DNA of 64,000 nucleotides from Paraburkholderia unamae (GCF_003268775.1 NZ_QLSU01000017.1:62001-126000), one strand, 5' to 3'; shown: positions 8,535 to 17,604, counted from the first letter of the stretch. The notes: generated by a model not told the origin, from the sequence alone. Translations and numbers: made by a program.

Positions 8535-10634
8535 TCAAACCCAGCCGAACGCGGCAAGCACCATGTCGATCAGCTTGATGCACGGGAACGGCAGGAGGAT
8601 GCCGCCGAGGCCATAGACCAGCAGATTGCGGCGCAGCAGCGTCGCGGCGCCGAGCGGCCGGTACTTCACGCCCTTGAGCGCGAGCGGAATCAGCATCACG
8701 ATGATGAGCGCGTTGAAGATCACCGCCGAGAGGATGGCCGACGACGGCGAGGTCAAATGCATCACGTCGAGCACGCGCAGTTGCGGATACGTCGAAGCGA
8801 ACGCGGCCGGAATGATCGCGAAGTACTTCGCGACGTCGTTGGCGATCGAGAACGTCGTGAGCGAGCCGCGCGTCATGAGCATCTGCTTGCCGATCTCGAC
8901 GATCTCGATGAGCTTGGTCGGGTTCGAGTCGAGGTCGACCATGTTGCCCGCTTCCTTCGCGGCCTGGGTGCCCGTGTTCATCGCCACGGCCACGTCGGCC
9001 TGCGCGAGCGCCGGGGCGTCGTTGGTGCCGTCGCCCGTCATCGCCACGAGCTTGCCCTGCGCCTGATGTTCGCGGATGGTCGCGAGCTTGGTTTCGGGCG
9101 TCGCTTGCGCGAGGAAGTCGTCCACACCGGCTTCGGCGGCGATCGCGGCAGCGGTCAGGCGGTTGTCGCCCGTCACCATCACGGTCTTGATGCCCATCTT
9201 GCGCAGCTCGGCGAAACGCTCCTTGATGCCGCCCTTCACCACGTCCTTCAGTTCGATCACACCGAGCACGCGTGCCGCGCCATCATGCATTTCAGCCACC
9301 ACGAGCGGCGTGCTGCCGCGGCGGGCCACGTCGTCCACGGCGTTATCGACTTCGCCGGGGAAACGACCGCCATGCGCTTCGACGTAATGCTTCACGGCGT
9401 CGGCGGCACCCTTGCGGATTTCGCGGCCGGGCATGTCCACGCCGCTCATGCGCGTTTGGGCACTGAAGGCGAGGAACACGGCGTGCAGCGAGTGCATGTC
9501 GCGCTGGCGAATATTGAAGCGCTGCTTCGCGAGCACGACGATGCTGCGGCCTTCCGGCGTTTCGTCAGCGAGCGACGAGAGTTGCGCGGCGTCTGCCAGC
9601 ACTTCTTCGGTCACTCCGGGCGCCGGCACGAACATCGACGCCTGACGATTGCCGAGCGTGATCGTGCCGGTCTTGTCGAGCAGCAGCACGTCCACGTCGC
9701 CGGCGGCTTCCACGGCGCGGCCCGAAGTCGCGATCACATTGGCCTGCATCATGCGGCTCATGCCGGCCACGCCAATCGCCGAAAGCAGACCGCCGATGGT
9801 CGTCGGAATCAGGCAGACGAGCAGCGCGACGAGCGCCGTGATCGTGACTACGTGCCCCATCTTCGCGGCTTCGACCGAGAACATCGAGAACGGCAGCAGC
9901 GTGGCAGTGGCCATCAGCAGCACGATGCTCAGCGCGACGAGCAAGATAGTGAGCGCGATTTCGTTCGGCGTCTTCTGGCGCTTCGCGCCTTCGACCATCG
10001 CGATCATGCGGTCGAGGAACGCTTCACCAGGATTCGCCGTCACACGCACGACAATCCAGTCGGAGAGCACGCGCGTGCCGCCCGTCACCGAAGAAAAGTC
10101 GCCGCCCGACTCACGGATCACCGGCGCCGATTCACCCGTGATGGCCGACTCGTCCACCGACGCCACGCCTTCGATCACTTCGCCGTCCGCCGGAATCGTG
10201 TCGCCGGTCTCGACCAGCACCACGTCGCCGCGGCGCAGGTCGGACGCCGTCATGATGCGGATCGGCGCTTTCGGATGCGGCTCGTTGAGCTTCTTGGCCA
10301 TGACGTCTTTCTTGGCCTGGCGCAGCGACGCGGCCTGCGCCTTCGAGCGCCCTTCCGCGAGCGCTTCCGCGAAGTTCGCGAACAGCACCGTGAACCACAG
10401 CCAGAGCGCGACCGCGAGGATGAAACCCGCGGGCGCTTCGGCCTGGCCCATGAGCGCCGCGATCCAGAGGATCGTCGTGAGCACGCTGCCCACGTAGACG
10501 CAGAACATCACGGGGTTGCGCAACTGGGTGCGCGGTTTGAGTTTTCTAAACGAGTCCACGATAGCCGGACGCACCAGCGCCGGATCGAACATGGACCGCG
10601 TTGCACTATGCTGATTCATTTTCGTTTCGCTCAT
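8535..10634 (-). CDS. kdpB: KdpB, P-type ATPase subunit of the potassium pump
   Basis: Catalytic subunit of KdpFABC, 699 residues from the chosen ATG, against about 680 in E. coli. Visible motifs are the TGES actuator loop (166-169), phosphorylation site Asp320 in DKTGT, MTGDGTNDAPALAQADVAVA in the hinge region, and the GDTIPADGEV and SDWIVVRVTANPGE stretches typical of KdpB. The frame is open to 10874, but that part overlaps kdpA and is not conserved-looking. I start at MSETKMNQHS (10634), 17 bases after the kdpA stop; a second ATG at 10619 is possible. It hydrolyses ATP to drive potassium uptake through KdpA. Confidence 0.95.
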   Translation of the reverse strand: MSETKMNQHSATRSMFDPALVRPAIVDSFRKLKPRTQLRNPVMFCVYVGSVLTTILWIAALMGQAEAPAGFILAVALWLWFTVLFANFAEALAEGRSKAQAASLRQAKKDVMAKKLNEPHPKAPIRIMTASDLRRGDVVLVETGDTIPADGEVIEGVASVDESAITGESAPVIRESGGDFSSVTGGTRVLSDWIVVRVTANPGEAFLDRMIAMVEGAKRQKTPNEIALTILLVALSIVLLMATATLLPFSMFSVEAAKMGHVVTITALVALLVCLIPTTIGGLLSAIGVAGMSRMMQANVIATSGRAVEAAGDVDVLLLDKTGTITLGNRQASMFVPAPGVTEEVLADAAQLSSLADETPEGRSIVVLAKQRFNIRQRDMHSLHAVFLAFSAQTRMSGVDMPGREIRKGAADAVKHYVEAHGGRFPGEVDNAVDDVARRGSTPLVVAEMHDGAARVLGVIELKDVVKGGIKERFAELRKMGIKTVMVTGDNRLTAAAIAAEAGVDDFLAQATPETKLATIREHQAQGKLVAMTGDGTNDAPALAQADVAVAMNTGTQAAKEAGNMVDLDSNPTKLIEIVEIGKQMLMTRGSLTTFSIANDVAKYFAIIPAAFASTYPQLRVLDVMHLTSPSSAILSAVIFNALIIVMLIPLALKGVKYRPLGAATLLRRNLLVYGLGGILLPFPCIKLIDMVLAAFGWV

Positions 10635-10651
10635 GTTGCGAAGGCCCCCGT

Positions 10652-12457
10652 TCAATGCACGCCCATCATGATCAGATGCTCCACGCCGGGACCGAGCGCG
10701 AGCGCGGGCACATACGTGAGCGCACCAACCAGCAGCACCGTGCCGAGCAGCAGCACGACGAAGAGCGGGCCATGCGTGGGCAACGTGCCGCCCGTCACCG
10801 CAATGCGCTTCTTGCTCGCGAGCGAACCCGCGATGGCCAGCACCGGAATGATCGTGCCGAAGCGGCCGAACCACATGGCAATGGCGAGCAGCCAGTTATA
10901 GAACGGCGTATTCACGGACAGACCGGCGAACGCGCTGCCGTTGTTGTTGGCGGCGGAACTGAACGCGTACAGGATCTCGGAGAAGCCGTGTGCGCCCGGA
11001 TTGGAAATGCCGGCCTTGCCCGCGTCGGATAGCACCGCGATCGAGGTGCCCAGCAGCACGAGCAACGGCGTAAGCAGCACGACGATCGAGACCATCTTCA
11101 TCTCGAACGACTCGATCTTCTTGCCGACGTATTCGGGCGTGCGGCCGATCATGAGCCCAGCCACGAACACTGCGAGCAACGCGAACACGAGCATGCCGTA
11201 GAGACCCGAGCCGACACCGCCGAAGATCACCTCGCCGAGCTGGATGAAGAGCATCGGGACGAGGCCGCCGAGCGGCGTGAGCGAGTCGTGCGCCGCGTTC
11301 ACGGCGCCGCACGAAGCCGCCGTGGTGGCGACGACGAAGATGCCCGTTTGCGCGATGCCGAAGCGCGTTTCCTTGCCTTCCATGTTGCCGCCCGCCTGTA
11401 ACGCGCTGGCGTGCTGGTCGACGTTGAGCGACGTGAATACCGGATTGCCCGCCTGTTCGGCCGACAGCGCGCAGCCCACGGCCACGGCGAACGCGATTGT
11501 CATCACCGCGAGCACGGCGACGCCTTGCCTGCGGTCGCCCACCACGTTGCCGAACACGAGACACAACGCCGCGGGAATGATCAGGATCGCCAACATTTCC
11601 ACGACGTTCGAGACCGGCGTGGGATTTTCGAACGGATGCGCAGAATTCGCGTTGAAGAAACCGCCGCCGTTGGTGCCGAGCATCTTGATCGCGACCTGCG
11701 AGGCGACCGGGCCCATGGCGAGCGTTTGCGACGTGACCTTCGTATCCACCGTTTCGGGATTGCCCTTCGCGTCCTTCACGGGGTTGCCCTGGGCGTCGAG
11801 CTTCGGCGCGGCGTAGGTCGTGGTTTGCAGCACTGGCACGTCCTGATACGCCTTGAAGTTCTGGATCATGCCCTGGCTCATGAGGAGCGCGGCGACGATC
11901 GCCGACATCGGCACGAGGATGTAGAGCGTCGTGCGCGTGAGGTCGACCCAGAAGTTGCCGATGGTCTGCGCCGTATGACGCGCGAAACCGCGAATCAACG
12001 CCATGACCACGACGATGCCCGTCGCCGCCGAAAGGAAGTTCTGCACGGTGAGGCCGAGCATCTGCGTGAGATAGCTCACGGTCTGCTCGGGCGTGTAGTC
12101 CTGCCAGTTGGTGTTGGTGACGAAGCTCACGGCCGTGTTGAACGCGCCGTCCACGGTCATCGGGCCGAACTGCTGCGGATTGCCGGGCAGCCAGCCTTGA
12201 ATGCGCAGCAGCACGTACAGAAAGCCCACGCCGAGCACGTTGAACGAGATGGTGGCGAGCGCATAGCGCTTCCAGCTCATCTCGGACTGCGGATCGACGC
12301 CGGCCACGCGATAGAGCAGGTTTTCGAGCGGCGCAAACAGCCTCACGACGCGCGAGCGCCCGTCGAGCACACGCGTGATATAGCCCGCAACGGGCACCGC
12401 GAGCGCAAGCAGGATGACGATGAAAAGCCCCGCCTGGAGCAGAGTGTTGGCGTTCAT
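10652..12457 (-). CDS. kdpA: KdpA, potassium-translocating subunit
   Basis: A 601-residue channel-like subunit of the high-affinity potassium pump with about ten membrane helices, related to the Trk/Ktr superfamily. Selectivity-loop sequences are visible, for example SFVTNTNWQDYTPEQTVSY and MLGTNGGGFFNANSAHPFEN. Length and order match E. coli KdpA (557), with an extra insert around AQGNPVKDAKGNPETVDTK. Its ATG overlaps the kdpF stop codon (ATGA). Confidence 0.95.
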   Translation of the reverse strand: MNANTLLQAGLFIVILLALAVPVAGYITRVLDGRSRVVRLFAPLENLLYRVAGVDPQSEMSWKRYALATISFNVLGVGFLYVLLRIQGWLPGNPQQFGPMTVDGAFNTAVSFVTNTNWQDYTPEQTVSYLTQMLGLTVQNFLSAATGIVVVMALIRGFARHTAQTIGNFWVDLTRTTLYILVPMSAIVAALLMSQGMIQNFKAYQDVPVLQTTTYAAPKLDAQGNPVKDAKGNPETVDTKVTSQTLAMGPVASQVAIKMLGTNGGGFFNANSAHPFENPTPVSNVVEMLAILIIPAALCLVFGNVVGDRRQGVAVLAVMTIAFAVAVGCALSAEQAGNPVFTSLNVDQHASALQAGGNMEGKETRFGIAQTGIFVVATTAASCGAVNAAHDSLTPLGGLVPMLFIQLGEVIFGGVGSGLYGMLVFALLAVFVAGLMIGRTPEYVGKKIESFEMKMVSIVVLLTPLLVLLGTSIAVLSDAGKAGISNPGAHGFSEILYAFSSAANNNGSAFAGLSVNTPFYNWLLAIAMWFGRFGTIIPVLAIAGSLASKKRIAVTGGTLPTHGPLFVVLLLGTVLLVGALTYVPALALGPGVEHLIMMGVH

Positions 12458-12546
12458 TCGATATCCTCCGCGCGCAGGAGCGCATGGACCAGATAAACGA
12501 ACAGCAACAGCGTAGCCGCGCCCGATAGCCAGAAAATCCAGGTCAT
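12454..12546 (-). CDS. kdpF: KdpF, small stabilising subunit of the Kdp pump
   Basis: A 30-residue single-helix peptide, starting MTWIFWLSGAATLLLFVYLV and ending HALLRAEDIE. This matches the size and Tyr-Leu-Val..AxxRAE pattern of KdpF (29 residues in E. coli). It overlaps kdpA by ATGA and its own ATG overlaps the stop of the small upstream gene, giving a chain of three coupled starts. It stabilises the KdpABC complex in the membrane. Confidence 0.92.
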   Translation of the reverse strand: MTWIFWLSGAATLLLFVYLVHALLRAEDIE

Positions 12547-12668
12547 GAGCGCGCTCCCTTGCCGCCTTGATCGGCGCGGCGATACTGCGTGAGCTTCTCG
12601 CAGCCGGCGATCAACGCGTATGTGAGCGCGGCGAAAACCGCCAGCCCCCCGATATACAGCACATCCAT
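12543..12668 (-). CDS. small one-helix membrane protein leading the kdp operon
   Basis: A 41-residue ORF, start MDVLYIGGLAVFAALTYALI, followed by a positively charged tail with one Cys (AGCEKLTQYRRADQGGK). It has a GGAG ribosome-binding site 9 bases upstream, inside the in-frame extension that begins at 12683. Its stop overlaps the kdpF ATG, so translation is probably coupled. One hydrophobic helix and position as first gene suggest a small partner or leader peptide of the Kdp complex. Similar short ORFs precede kdpF in other bacteria in my experience, but I know no established function. Confidence 0.7.
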   Translation of the reverse strand: MDVLYIGGLAVFAALTYALIAGCEKLTQYRRADQGGKGARS

Positions 12669-12731
12669 TTTCGTGTTCTCCATTCACGGATTACGGATGG
12701 CTGGAAGGTACCTCCTATCGCATTAAATCCG

Positions 12732-12761
12732 GGTCAAAGGTTTTGGCGCGCGTATAAAAAT
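12732..12761 (-). promoter_or_regulatory. kdp operon promoter region with KdpE-box-like element
   Basis: Upstream of the kdp leader ORF the minus strand carries ATTTTTATAC (12752-12761), embedded in G+C-rich DNA, then TTGACC (12732-12737), a fair -35. The T-rich element resembles the T-rich KdpE site described upstream of E. coli kdpFABC. A clear -10 is not visible. The location is right for KdpE activation; the assignment is inference. Confidence 0.4.
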
Positions 12762-12814
12762 CGCGTAAACGCGGCGGGGCGTCACGCCGGCTCATCACCG
12801 GAACGGAAAAGAAA

Positions 12815-12844
12815 AAGGCGCGCAACACGGGCGTTGCGCGCCTT
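12815..12844 (-). terminator. rho-independent terminator of the quinone oxidoreductase gene
   Basis: A perfect 12-bp stem (12815-12826 with 12833-12844) closes a 6-base loop. On the minus strand it is followed by an uninterrupted T-rich run (TTTCTTTTCC). It lies about 100 bases after the oxidoreductase stop and insulates the kdp promoter. Confidence 0.85.
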
Positions 12845-12945
12845 GGGTTTTGCCTGGGCGTCAGCAGGTAAAGATCGAAAAGGTCGAGTCAATACCCGGG
12901 CGCCGTTGGCACGATGCGTGCGGCGCGGCGGTGCATCAATTCATC

Positions 12946-13923
12946 TCACGGCAGCAGCACCGTCGACCCCGTGGTCTTGCGCCCTTCGAGATCGGCGTGC
13001 GCCTGACCGACGTCCTTGAGCGCATAGCGCTGATTGATCGACGTCTTCACCTTGCCCGAGGCCACCACCTCGAACAACTCGGCGGCCATCGCCTCATAGT
13101 CGGCGCGCTTCGCGATGTAGCTGAACAGCGTCGGGCGCGTGAAAAAGAGCGAGCCGCGTCCCGCGAACTCCGAGGAATCGATCGGCGGCAGCGGCCCCGA
13201 CGCATTGCCGAAGCTCACGAACATGCCGAGCGGCGCAAGGCAGTCCAGCGATTTCGTGTAGGTATCCTTGCCGATCGAGTCATACACCACGGGCACGCCC
13301 GCGCCATTCGTGATCTCGCGCACGCGGGCGGTGAAGTCCTCGCGCGTGTAGACGATCGGATGGTCGCAGCCGTGCGCCTTCGCAATCGCCGCTTTCTCGT
13401 CCGAACCCACGGTGCCGATCACCGTCGCGCCCAGCGCCTTCGCCCACTGGCATACGAGCAGGCCCACGCCGCCGGCGGCCGCCTGGATCAGGATCGTGTC
13501 GCCGGCCTTCACGCGGTACGTGCGGCGCAGCAGGTACTGGGCGGTGAGGCCTTGCAGCATGATCGAGGCCGCCGCTTCGTCGCTGATCGCGTCGGGCAGC
13601 TTGATCAACTGTTCGGCGCGCAGCACGCGCTCCTGCGCGTATGCGCCCGGCGGACGCCCGACATAGGCCACGCGGTCGCCCACCTTCAGCGTGCTCACGC
13701 CGCTGCCCACGGCGGTCACCTCGCCGGCCGCCTCCATGCCGAGCCCGGCGGGCAGCGGCTGCGGGTAGAGGCCGGTGCGGAAATACACATCGATGTAATT
13801 GAGGCCGCACGCGCTCTGGCGCAGCCGCACCTCGCCCTCGCCCGGCTCGCCCACCTCGACGTCCACCCACTTCATCACTTCGGGGCCGCCGGTCTTGTCG
13901 TAACGGATTGCCTTGCTCATCAC
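12946..13923 (-). CDS. NADPH:quinone oxidoreductase (zeta-crystallin family)
   Basis: A 325-residue zinc-independent MDR-superfamily reductase, like E. coli QorA (327). The N-terminal GroES-like domain has CGLNYIDVYFRTGLYP and GMEAAGEVTAVGSGV. The nucleotide-binding domain has AAAGGVGLLVCQWAKALGA and TVGSDEKAAIA. It reduces quinones one electron at a time using NADPH in the cytoplasm. Two ATG codons are adjacent; AAGGAG stands 5 bases before the first and 8 before the second, so the start may be 13920. A strong terminator follows at 12815-12844. Confidence 0.9.
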   Translation of the reverse strand: MMSKAIRYDKTGGPEVMKWVDVEVGEPGEGEVRLRQSACGLNYIDVYFRTGLYPQPLPAGLGMEAAGEVTAVGSGVSTLKVGDRVAYVGRPPGAYAQERVLRAEQLIKLPDAISDEAAASIMLQGLTAQYLLRRTYRVKAGDTILIQAAAGGVGLLVCQWAKALGATVIGTVGSDEKAAIAKAHGCDHPIVYTREDFTARVREITNGAGVPVVYDSIGKDTYTKSLDCLAPLGMFVSFGNASGPLPPIDSSEFAGRGSLFFTRPTLFSYIAKRADYEAMAAELFEVVASGKVKTSINQRYALKDVGQAHADLEGRKTTGSTVLLP

Positions 13924-13968
13924 GTCTCCTTGCTGTTGGCTACATGGCGCACGCCGTGTGCGCTCGCT

Positions 13969-14358
13969 TCAGATAGCTTCCTTCTGGCGCAGCGTCAGCA
14001 CGTCGAGCAGCATGCGCGCCGTCGAGATGTTGGTGGCGCACGGCACGTCGTGCACATCGCACGCGCGCACCAGCGCGTTGATGTCGGGTTCGTGCGGCTG
14101 CGGGGTCATCGGGTCGCGCAGGAAAATCACGATGTCGACGTTGCCTTCGGCCAGACGCGCGCCGATTTGCAGGTCGCCGCCATGCGGGCCGGAAAGCATG
14201 CGCTCGACGTTCAGGCCGGTCGCGGCCTCGATGCGCGTACCGGTCGTGCCGGTGGCGATGATCTCGCAGTGACGCAGCGTGTCGACGTATTCGCTTGCCA
14301 GCTTGACGATGTCTTCCTTCTTGTGGTCGTGCGCGATCAGTGCGACGCGGGTTGGCAT
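13969..14358 (-). CDS. mgsA: methylglyoxal synthase
   Basis: A 129-residue enzyme converting dihydroxyacetone phosphate to methylglyoxal and phosphate, a bypass of lower glycolysis under phosphate limitation. Landmarks are ALIAHDHKKEDIVKLA, the phosphate-binding TGTTG, the catalytic loop SGPHGGDLQIGA (Asp62) and DPMTPQPHEPDINALVRACD with His103 nearby. The open frame runs to 15369 through the next gene, but the ATG at 14358 has AAGGAG 9 bases upstream and begins the conserved sequence exactly. Confidence 0.95.
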   Translation of the reverse strand: MPTRVALIAHDHKKEDIVKLASEYVDTLRHCEIIATGTTGTRIEAATGLNVERMLSGPHGGDLQIGARLAEGNVDIVIFLRDPMTPQPHEPDINALVRACDVHDVPCATNISTARMLLDVLTLRQKEAI

Positions 14359-14507
14359 GGCGTGAGGCTCCTTGAGGTGAGAGTGGCTTGCGTGTTGCAG
14401 TGCGTCGCGAAGGCCTGCGTGAGCCGGGCGTCGGTTCGGGCGAACGACGACCGGCTCACGCACAGCCTGGAAATACCGGCCCGGCAAATGTTCGCCGGGC
14501 TTGAGTT

Positions 14508-15287
14508 TTAGTAAGTGCCCGGATAGGCCCCGCCGTCGATCAGCCAGTTCTGCCCGGTGATATAGCCCGCGTGGACGCTGCACAGGAACGCGCAGGCGCG
14601 ACCGAACTCCTCGGGGGTGCCGAAGCGCCCGGCCGGAATCGCCTTGACGCGGCGCGCACGCGCTTCCTCTTCCGAAATGCTGCCCGCCTTCGCCTGTGCG
14701 ACGATGGTCGCCTGGATGCGGTCGGTGTCGAATGCGCCCGGCAGCAGGCTGTTGATCGTGACGCCCGTGGCCGCGACCTGGCGCGCCACGCCCGCGACGA
14801 AGCCCGTGAGACCCGAGCGCGCGCCGTTCGAGAGGCCGAGCACGTCGATCGGCGCCTTCACCGAGGAACTCGTGATATTGACGATGCGCCCGAAGCCGCG
14901 CGCGATCATGGCGTCGATGGTGGACTGGATCAGCGCGATCGGCGTGAGCATGTTCGCTTCGAGCGCGGCGATCCACGCTTCGTGCGTGTACTTGCGGAAG
15001 TCGCCCGGCGGCGGCCCGCCCGCGTTGTTCACGAGGATGTCCGGCGACGGACACGCGGCGAGCGCGGCGGCGCGGCCCGCCTCGGTGGTGATGTCGCAGG
15101 CCACCGCCTGCACGTCCACGCCCGTGCTCGCGCGGATCCGCGCGGCGGTTTCCTCCAGCGTCTGCGCGGTGCGCGCGACGATCGTCACGTTGACGCCTTC
15201 GGCGGCGAGCGCCTCGGCGCAGCCGCGCCCGAGTCCCTTGCTGGCCGCGCACACCAGCGCGGTGCGTCCTGCGATGCCCATGTCCAT
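14508..15287 (-). CDS. SDR-family oxidoreductase lacking the canonical YxxxK site
   Basis: A 259-residue short-chain dehydrogenase/reductase fold. The Rossmann motif is ASKGLGRG (usually TGxxxGxG), NNAGG follows at about 87-91, and the end LIDGGAYPGTY is typical. At the position of the catalytic Tyr-x3-Lys it reads LSNGARSGL, so both Tyr and Lys are missing. This pattern is known from a BKR-like SDR subgroup that departs from the standard motifs. Substrate and catalytic competence are unknown. The start is the ATG at 15287 with AAGGA about 10 bases upstream; a second ATG follows at 15281. The frame upstream to 15704 is a shadow. Confidence 0.85.
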   Translation of the reverse strand: MDMGIAGRTALVCAASKGLGRGCAEALAAEGVNVTIVARTAQTLEETAARIRASTGVDVQAVACDITTEAGRAAALAACPSPDILVNNAGGPPPGDFRKYTHEAWIAALEANMLTPIALIQSTIDAMIARGFGRIVNITSSSVKAPIDVLGLSNGARSGLTGFVAGVARQVAATGVTINSLLPGAFDTDRIQATIVAQAKAGSISEEEARARRVKAIPAGRFGTPEEFGRACAFLCSVHAGYITGQNWLIDGGAYPGTY

Positions 15288-15480
15288 CGTGTTTGTGTCC
15301 TTTTTGCGTGGATGACCGTCCTGTGACAGCGCGGGCGCGGCCAGGCCTTGCGCCGCGCCGCCCTGCCACCTTTTTGGGATTCTAGAAGAATCGGCCGCGG
15401 CGCGTGGAAGGCCCACGGCGGCCAGGCGCCGCCAAACGCACGCCCGCTTCCCGCCTCTGCTGCCCACGCTCACTTCCCTC

Positions 15481-15507
15481 TTGGTTCGCGCGCAGTTCCC
15501 GTATACT
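15481..15507 (+). promoter_or_regulatory. putative upp promoter
   Basis: TTGGTT at 15481-15486 and TATACT at 15502-15507 lie 15 bases apart, about 160 bases before upp. They sit in the 382-base non-coding spacer between the divergent SDR gene and upp, in which nothing else stood out. Spacing is shorter than the ideal 17. Confidence 0.4.
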
Positions 15508-15669
15508 TGCGCCTGTAGCGCGGCCCGGCGCCTTCGCAAGCCCTGCCGGCTTGCCGCGCGCGGCGGGCCGTGCTCGCCGCCACCGCGCAACCCGGGCGTC
15601 TGCTTCGGGCTCGCGCGGCCGCGGCACGACCGTTTTCCCCGATTCCCTTGCAGCCTTGTGCGCCCCGCC

Positions 15670-16320
15670 ATGAAACAGGACAGCCGTTTTCCGAATCTCT
15701 TCATCCTCGATCACCCGCTGATCCAGCACAAGCTCACGCATATGCGCGACAAGGACACGTCCACGCGCACGTTCCGCGAGTTGCTGCGCGAGATCACGCT
15801 GCTGATGGGCTATGAAATCACGCGTCAGCTTCCCGTCACGACGCGCCGCGTGCAAACGCCGCTCGTCGAGATCGACGCGCCCGTGATCGCGGGCAAGAAG
15901 CTCGCCATCGTGCCCGTGCTGCGCGCGGGCGTGGGCATGTCCGACGGGCTGCTGGAGCTGATCCCGTCGGCGCGCGTGGGTCATATCGGCGTGTACCGCG
16001 CCGACGACCATCGCCCGGTCGAATATCTCGTGCGTCTGCCCGACCTCGAGGACCGCACGTTCATTCTTTGCGATCCGATGGTCGCGACGGGCTACTCGGC
16101 CGCGCACGCCATCGACGTGCTCAAGCGCCGCGGCGTGCCCGGCGAGCGCATCCTGTTCCTCGCGCTGGTGGCCGCGCCCGAAGGCGTGGAGGTGTTCCAG
16201 AAGGCGCATCCGGACGTCAAGCTCTACGTGGCTTCGCTCGACTCGCACCTCGACGATCACGCCTACATCATTCCGGGACTCGGCGACGCCGGCGACCGGC
16301 TGTTCGGCACGAAGAACTGA
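15670..16320 (+). CDS. upp: uracil phosphoribosyltransferase
   Basis: A 216-residue type I phosphoribosyltransferase making UMP from uracil and PRPP in pyrimidine salvage. It has the PRPP-binding loop ILCDPMVATGYSAAHAID, the LAIVPVLRAGVGMSDGLLEL substrate region and the family C-terminus YIIPGLGDAGDRLFGT. Start at MKQDSRFPNL; the in-frame sequence upstream is low complexity and lies in the promoter region. Confidence 0.96.
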   Translation: MKQDSRFPNLFILDHPLIQHKLTHMRDKDTSTRTFRELLREITLLMGYEITRQLPVTTRRVQTPLVEIDAPVIAGKKLAIVPVLRAGVGMSDGLLELIPSARVGHIGVYRADDHRPVEYLVRLPDLEDRTFILCDPMVATGYSAAHAIDVLKRRGVPGERILFLALVAAPEGVEVFQKAHPDVKLYVASLDSHLDDHAYIIPGLGDAGDRLFGTKN

Positions 16321-16821
16321 CGACCGCGCGCGGGCGGCGGCGCATGCCGCCCGCGTCACCCTCGCCTTCCCGGACGGCCTCGCCCCCCGGCGGCTGCGAT
16401 CGGCCAACGCCCTGCGCGTCGTCACGTAGGCGGGCGAAGCCAGGCGGTCCCGGCGTGATAAAATTCAGATCCACCTGAAGGGGCGCGTCCCGGCACAGGC
16501 CGGGCGCAAGCCGGGCACGGGCGTCGCGCGAGCGGCCGGAGCCGCCGCGCCGGCAGTCCGGGCCGCGCGCACCGGCGCTTTCGCACTGATGCGCCGCCGG
16601 CCCGCCACGCGGGCAAGCGCGAACGGCAGCGAATGGCGGCAAGCGGCAGCAAGCGGCAACGCGCGGGCGAGCGGCACGCTCAAGGAGCGCCGGTTCGCGC
16701 GCCGGTCGTCACGCAACACGGCGCGACATGACGGCGCGCACACGCATGCGCCCCCGGGAAAACGCAACGACAACAGCACATTGCACACTGCGCGCGCATG
16801 GCGCGTGCGACGGAGAAAGGT
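16321..16821 (+). other. 501-base non-coding spacer upstream of yebC
   Basis: No convincing gene on either strand; the open frames here are shadows created by high G+C. The only promoter-like signal is TGATAAAAT (TAAAAT at 16459-16464), an extended -10 without a clear -35. If used it would give yebC a leader of about 350 bases. Confidence 0.4.
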
Positions 16822-17550
16822 ATGGCGGGTCATTCGAAATGGGCCAACATCAAGCACAAGAAGGCTGCTGCTGACGCGAAGCGCGGCAAGGTCTGGACGC
16901 GGCTCATCAAGGAAATCCAGGTCGCGGCGCGCATGGGCGGGGGCGACGCCGATACGAACCCGCGCCTGCGTCTGGCGGTGGACAAGGCGTACGACGCCAA
17001 CATGCCCAAGGACAACATCAACCGCGCCATCCAGCGCGGCGTGGGCGGCGTCGATGGCGCGAACTACGAGGAAATCCGCTACGAGGGCTACGGCATCGGC
17101 GGCGCGGCCGTCATCGTCGACACGATGACCGACAACCGCACCCGCACGGTCGCGGAAGTGCGCCACGCATTCTCGAAGTTCGGCGGCAACATGGGCACGG
17201 ACGGCTCGGTGGCGTTCATGTTCGATCACGTCGGCCAGTTCGTGTTCGCACCGGGCACGCCCGAGGACGAACTCATGAACGCCGCGCTCGAAGCCGGCGC
17301 CGACGACGTCGTGACGAACGAAGACGGCTCGATCGAAGTGGTCTGCCCGCCGTTCGACTTCACGAAGGTGAAGACCGCGCTCGAAGCCGCGGGCTTCAAG
17401 GCGGAAATGGCCGAAGTCACCATGAAGCCGCAGAACGAGGTCGAATTCACGGGCGACGACGCCGTGAAGATGCAAAAGCTGCTCGACGCGCTCGAGAACC
17501 TGGACGACGTCCAGGACGTGTACACCAACGCGTCGATCGCCGAGGAATAA
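16822..17550 (+). CDS. yebC: YebC/PmpR family protein (TACO1 family)
   Basis: A 242-residue protein starting MAGHSKWANIKHKKAAADAK, the hallmark of the YebC family, with NMPKDNINRAIQRG and the three-domain length normal for the family. Members act as DNA-binding regulators and, in recent work, as ribosome-associated factors easing translation of proline stretches. The start at 16822 has GGAGAAAGG just upstream; the earlier in-frame start at 16798 is less likely. Confidence 0.93.
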   Translation: MAGHSKWANIKHKKAAADAKRGKVWTRLIKEIQVAARMGGGDADTNPRLRLAVDKAYDANMPKDNINRAIQRGVGGVDGANYEEIRYEGYGIGGAAVIVDTMTDNRTRTVAEVRHAFSKFGGNMGTDGSVAFMFDHVGQFVFAPGTPEDELMNAALEAGADDVVTNEDGSIEVVCPPFDFTKVKTALEAAGFKAEMAEVTMKPQNEVEFTGDDAVKMQKLLDALENLDDVQDVYTNASIAEE

Positions 17551-17604
17551 GGCGTTCGGCCCGGGAGGCCCCGCTTTGGCCCCGCCTCCCGCATGCGATT
17601 TTCA

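Noticed and set aside
8139..10901. 920-codon plus-strand frame across kdpC and kdpB
   Set aside because: Antisense shadow of strongly conserved kdp genes.
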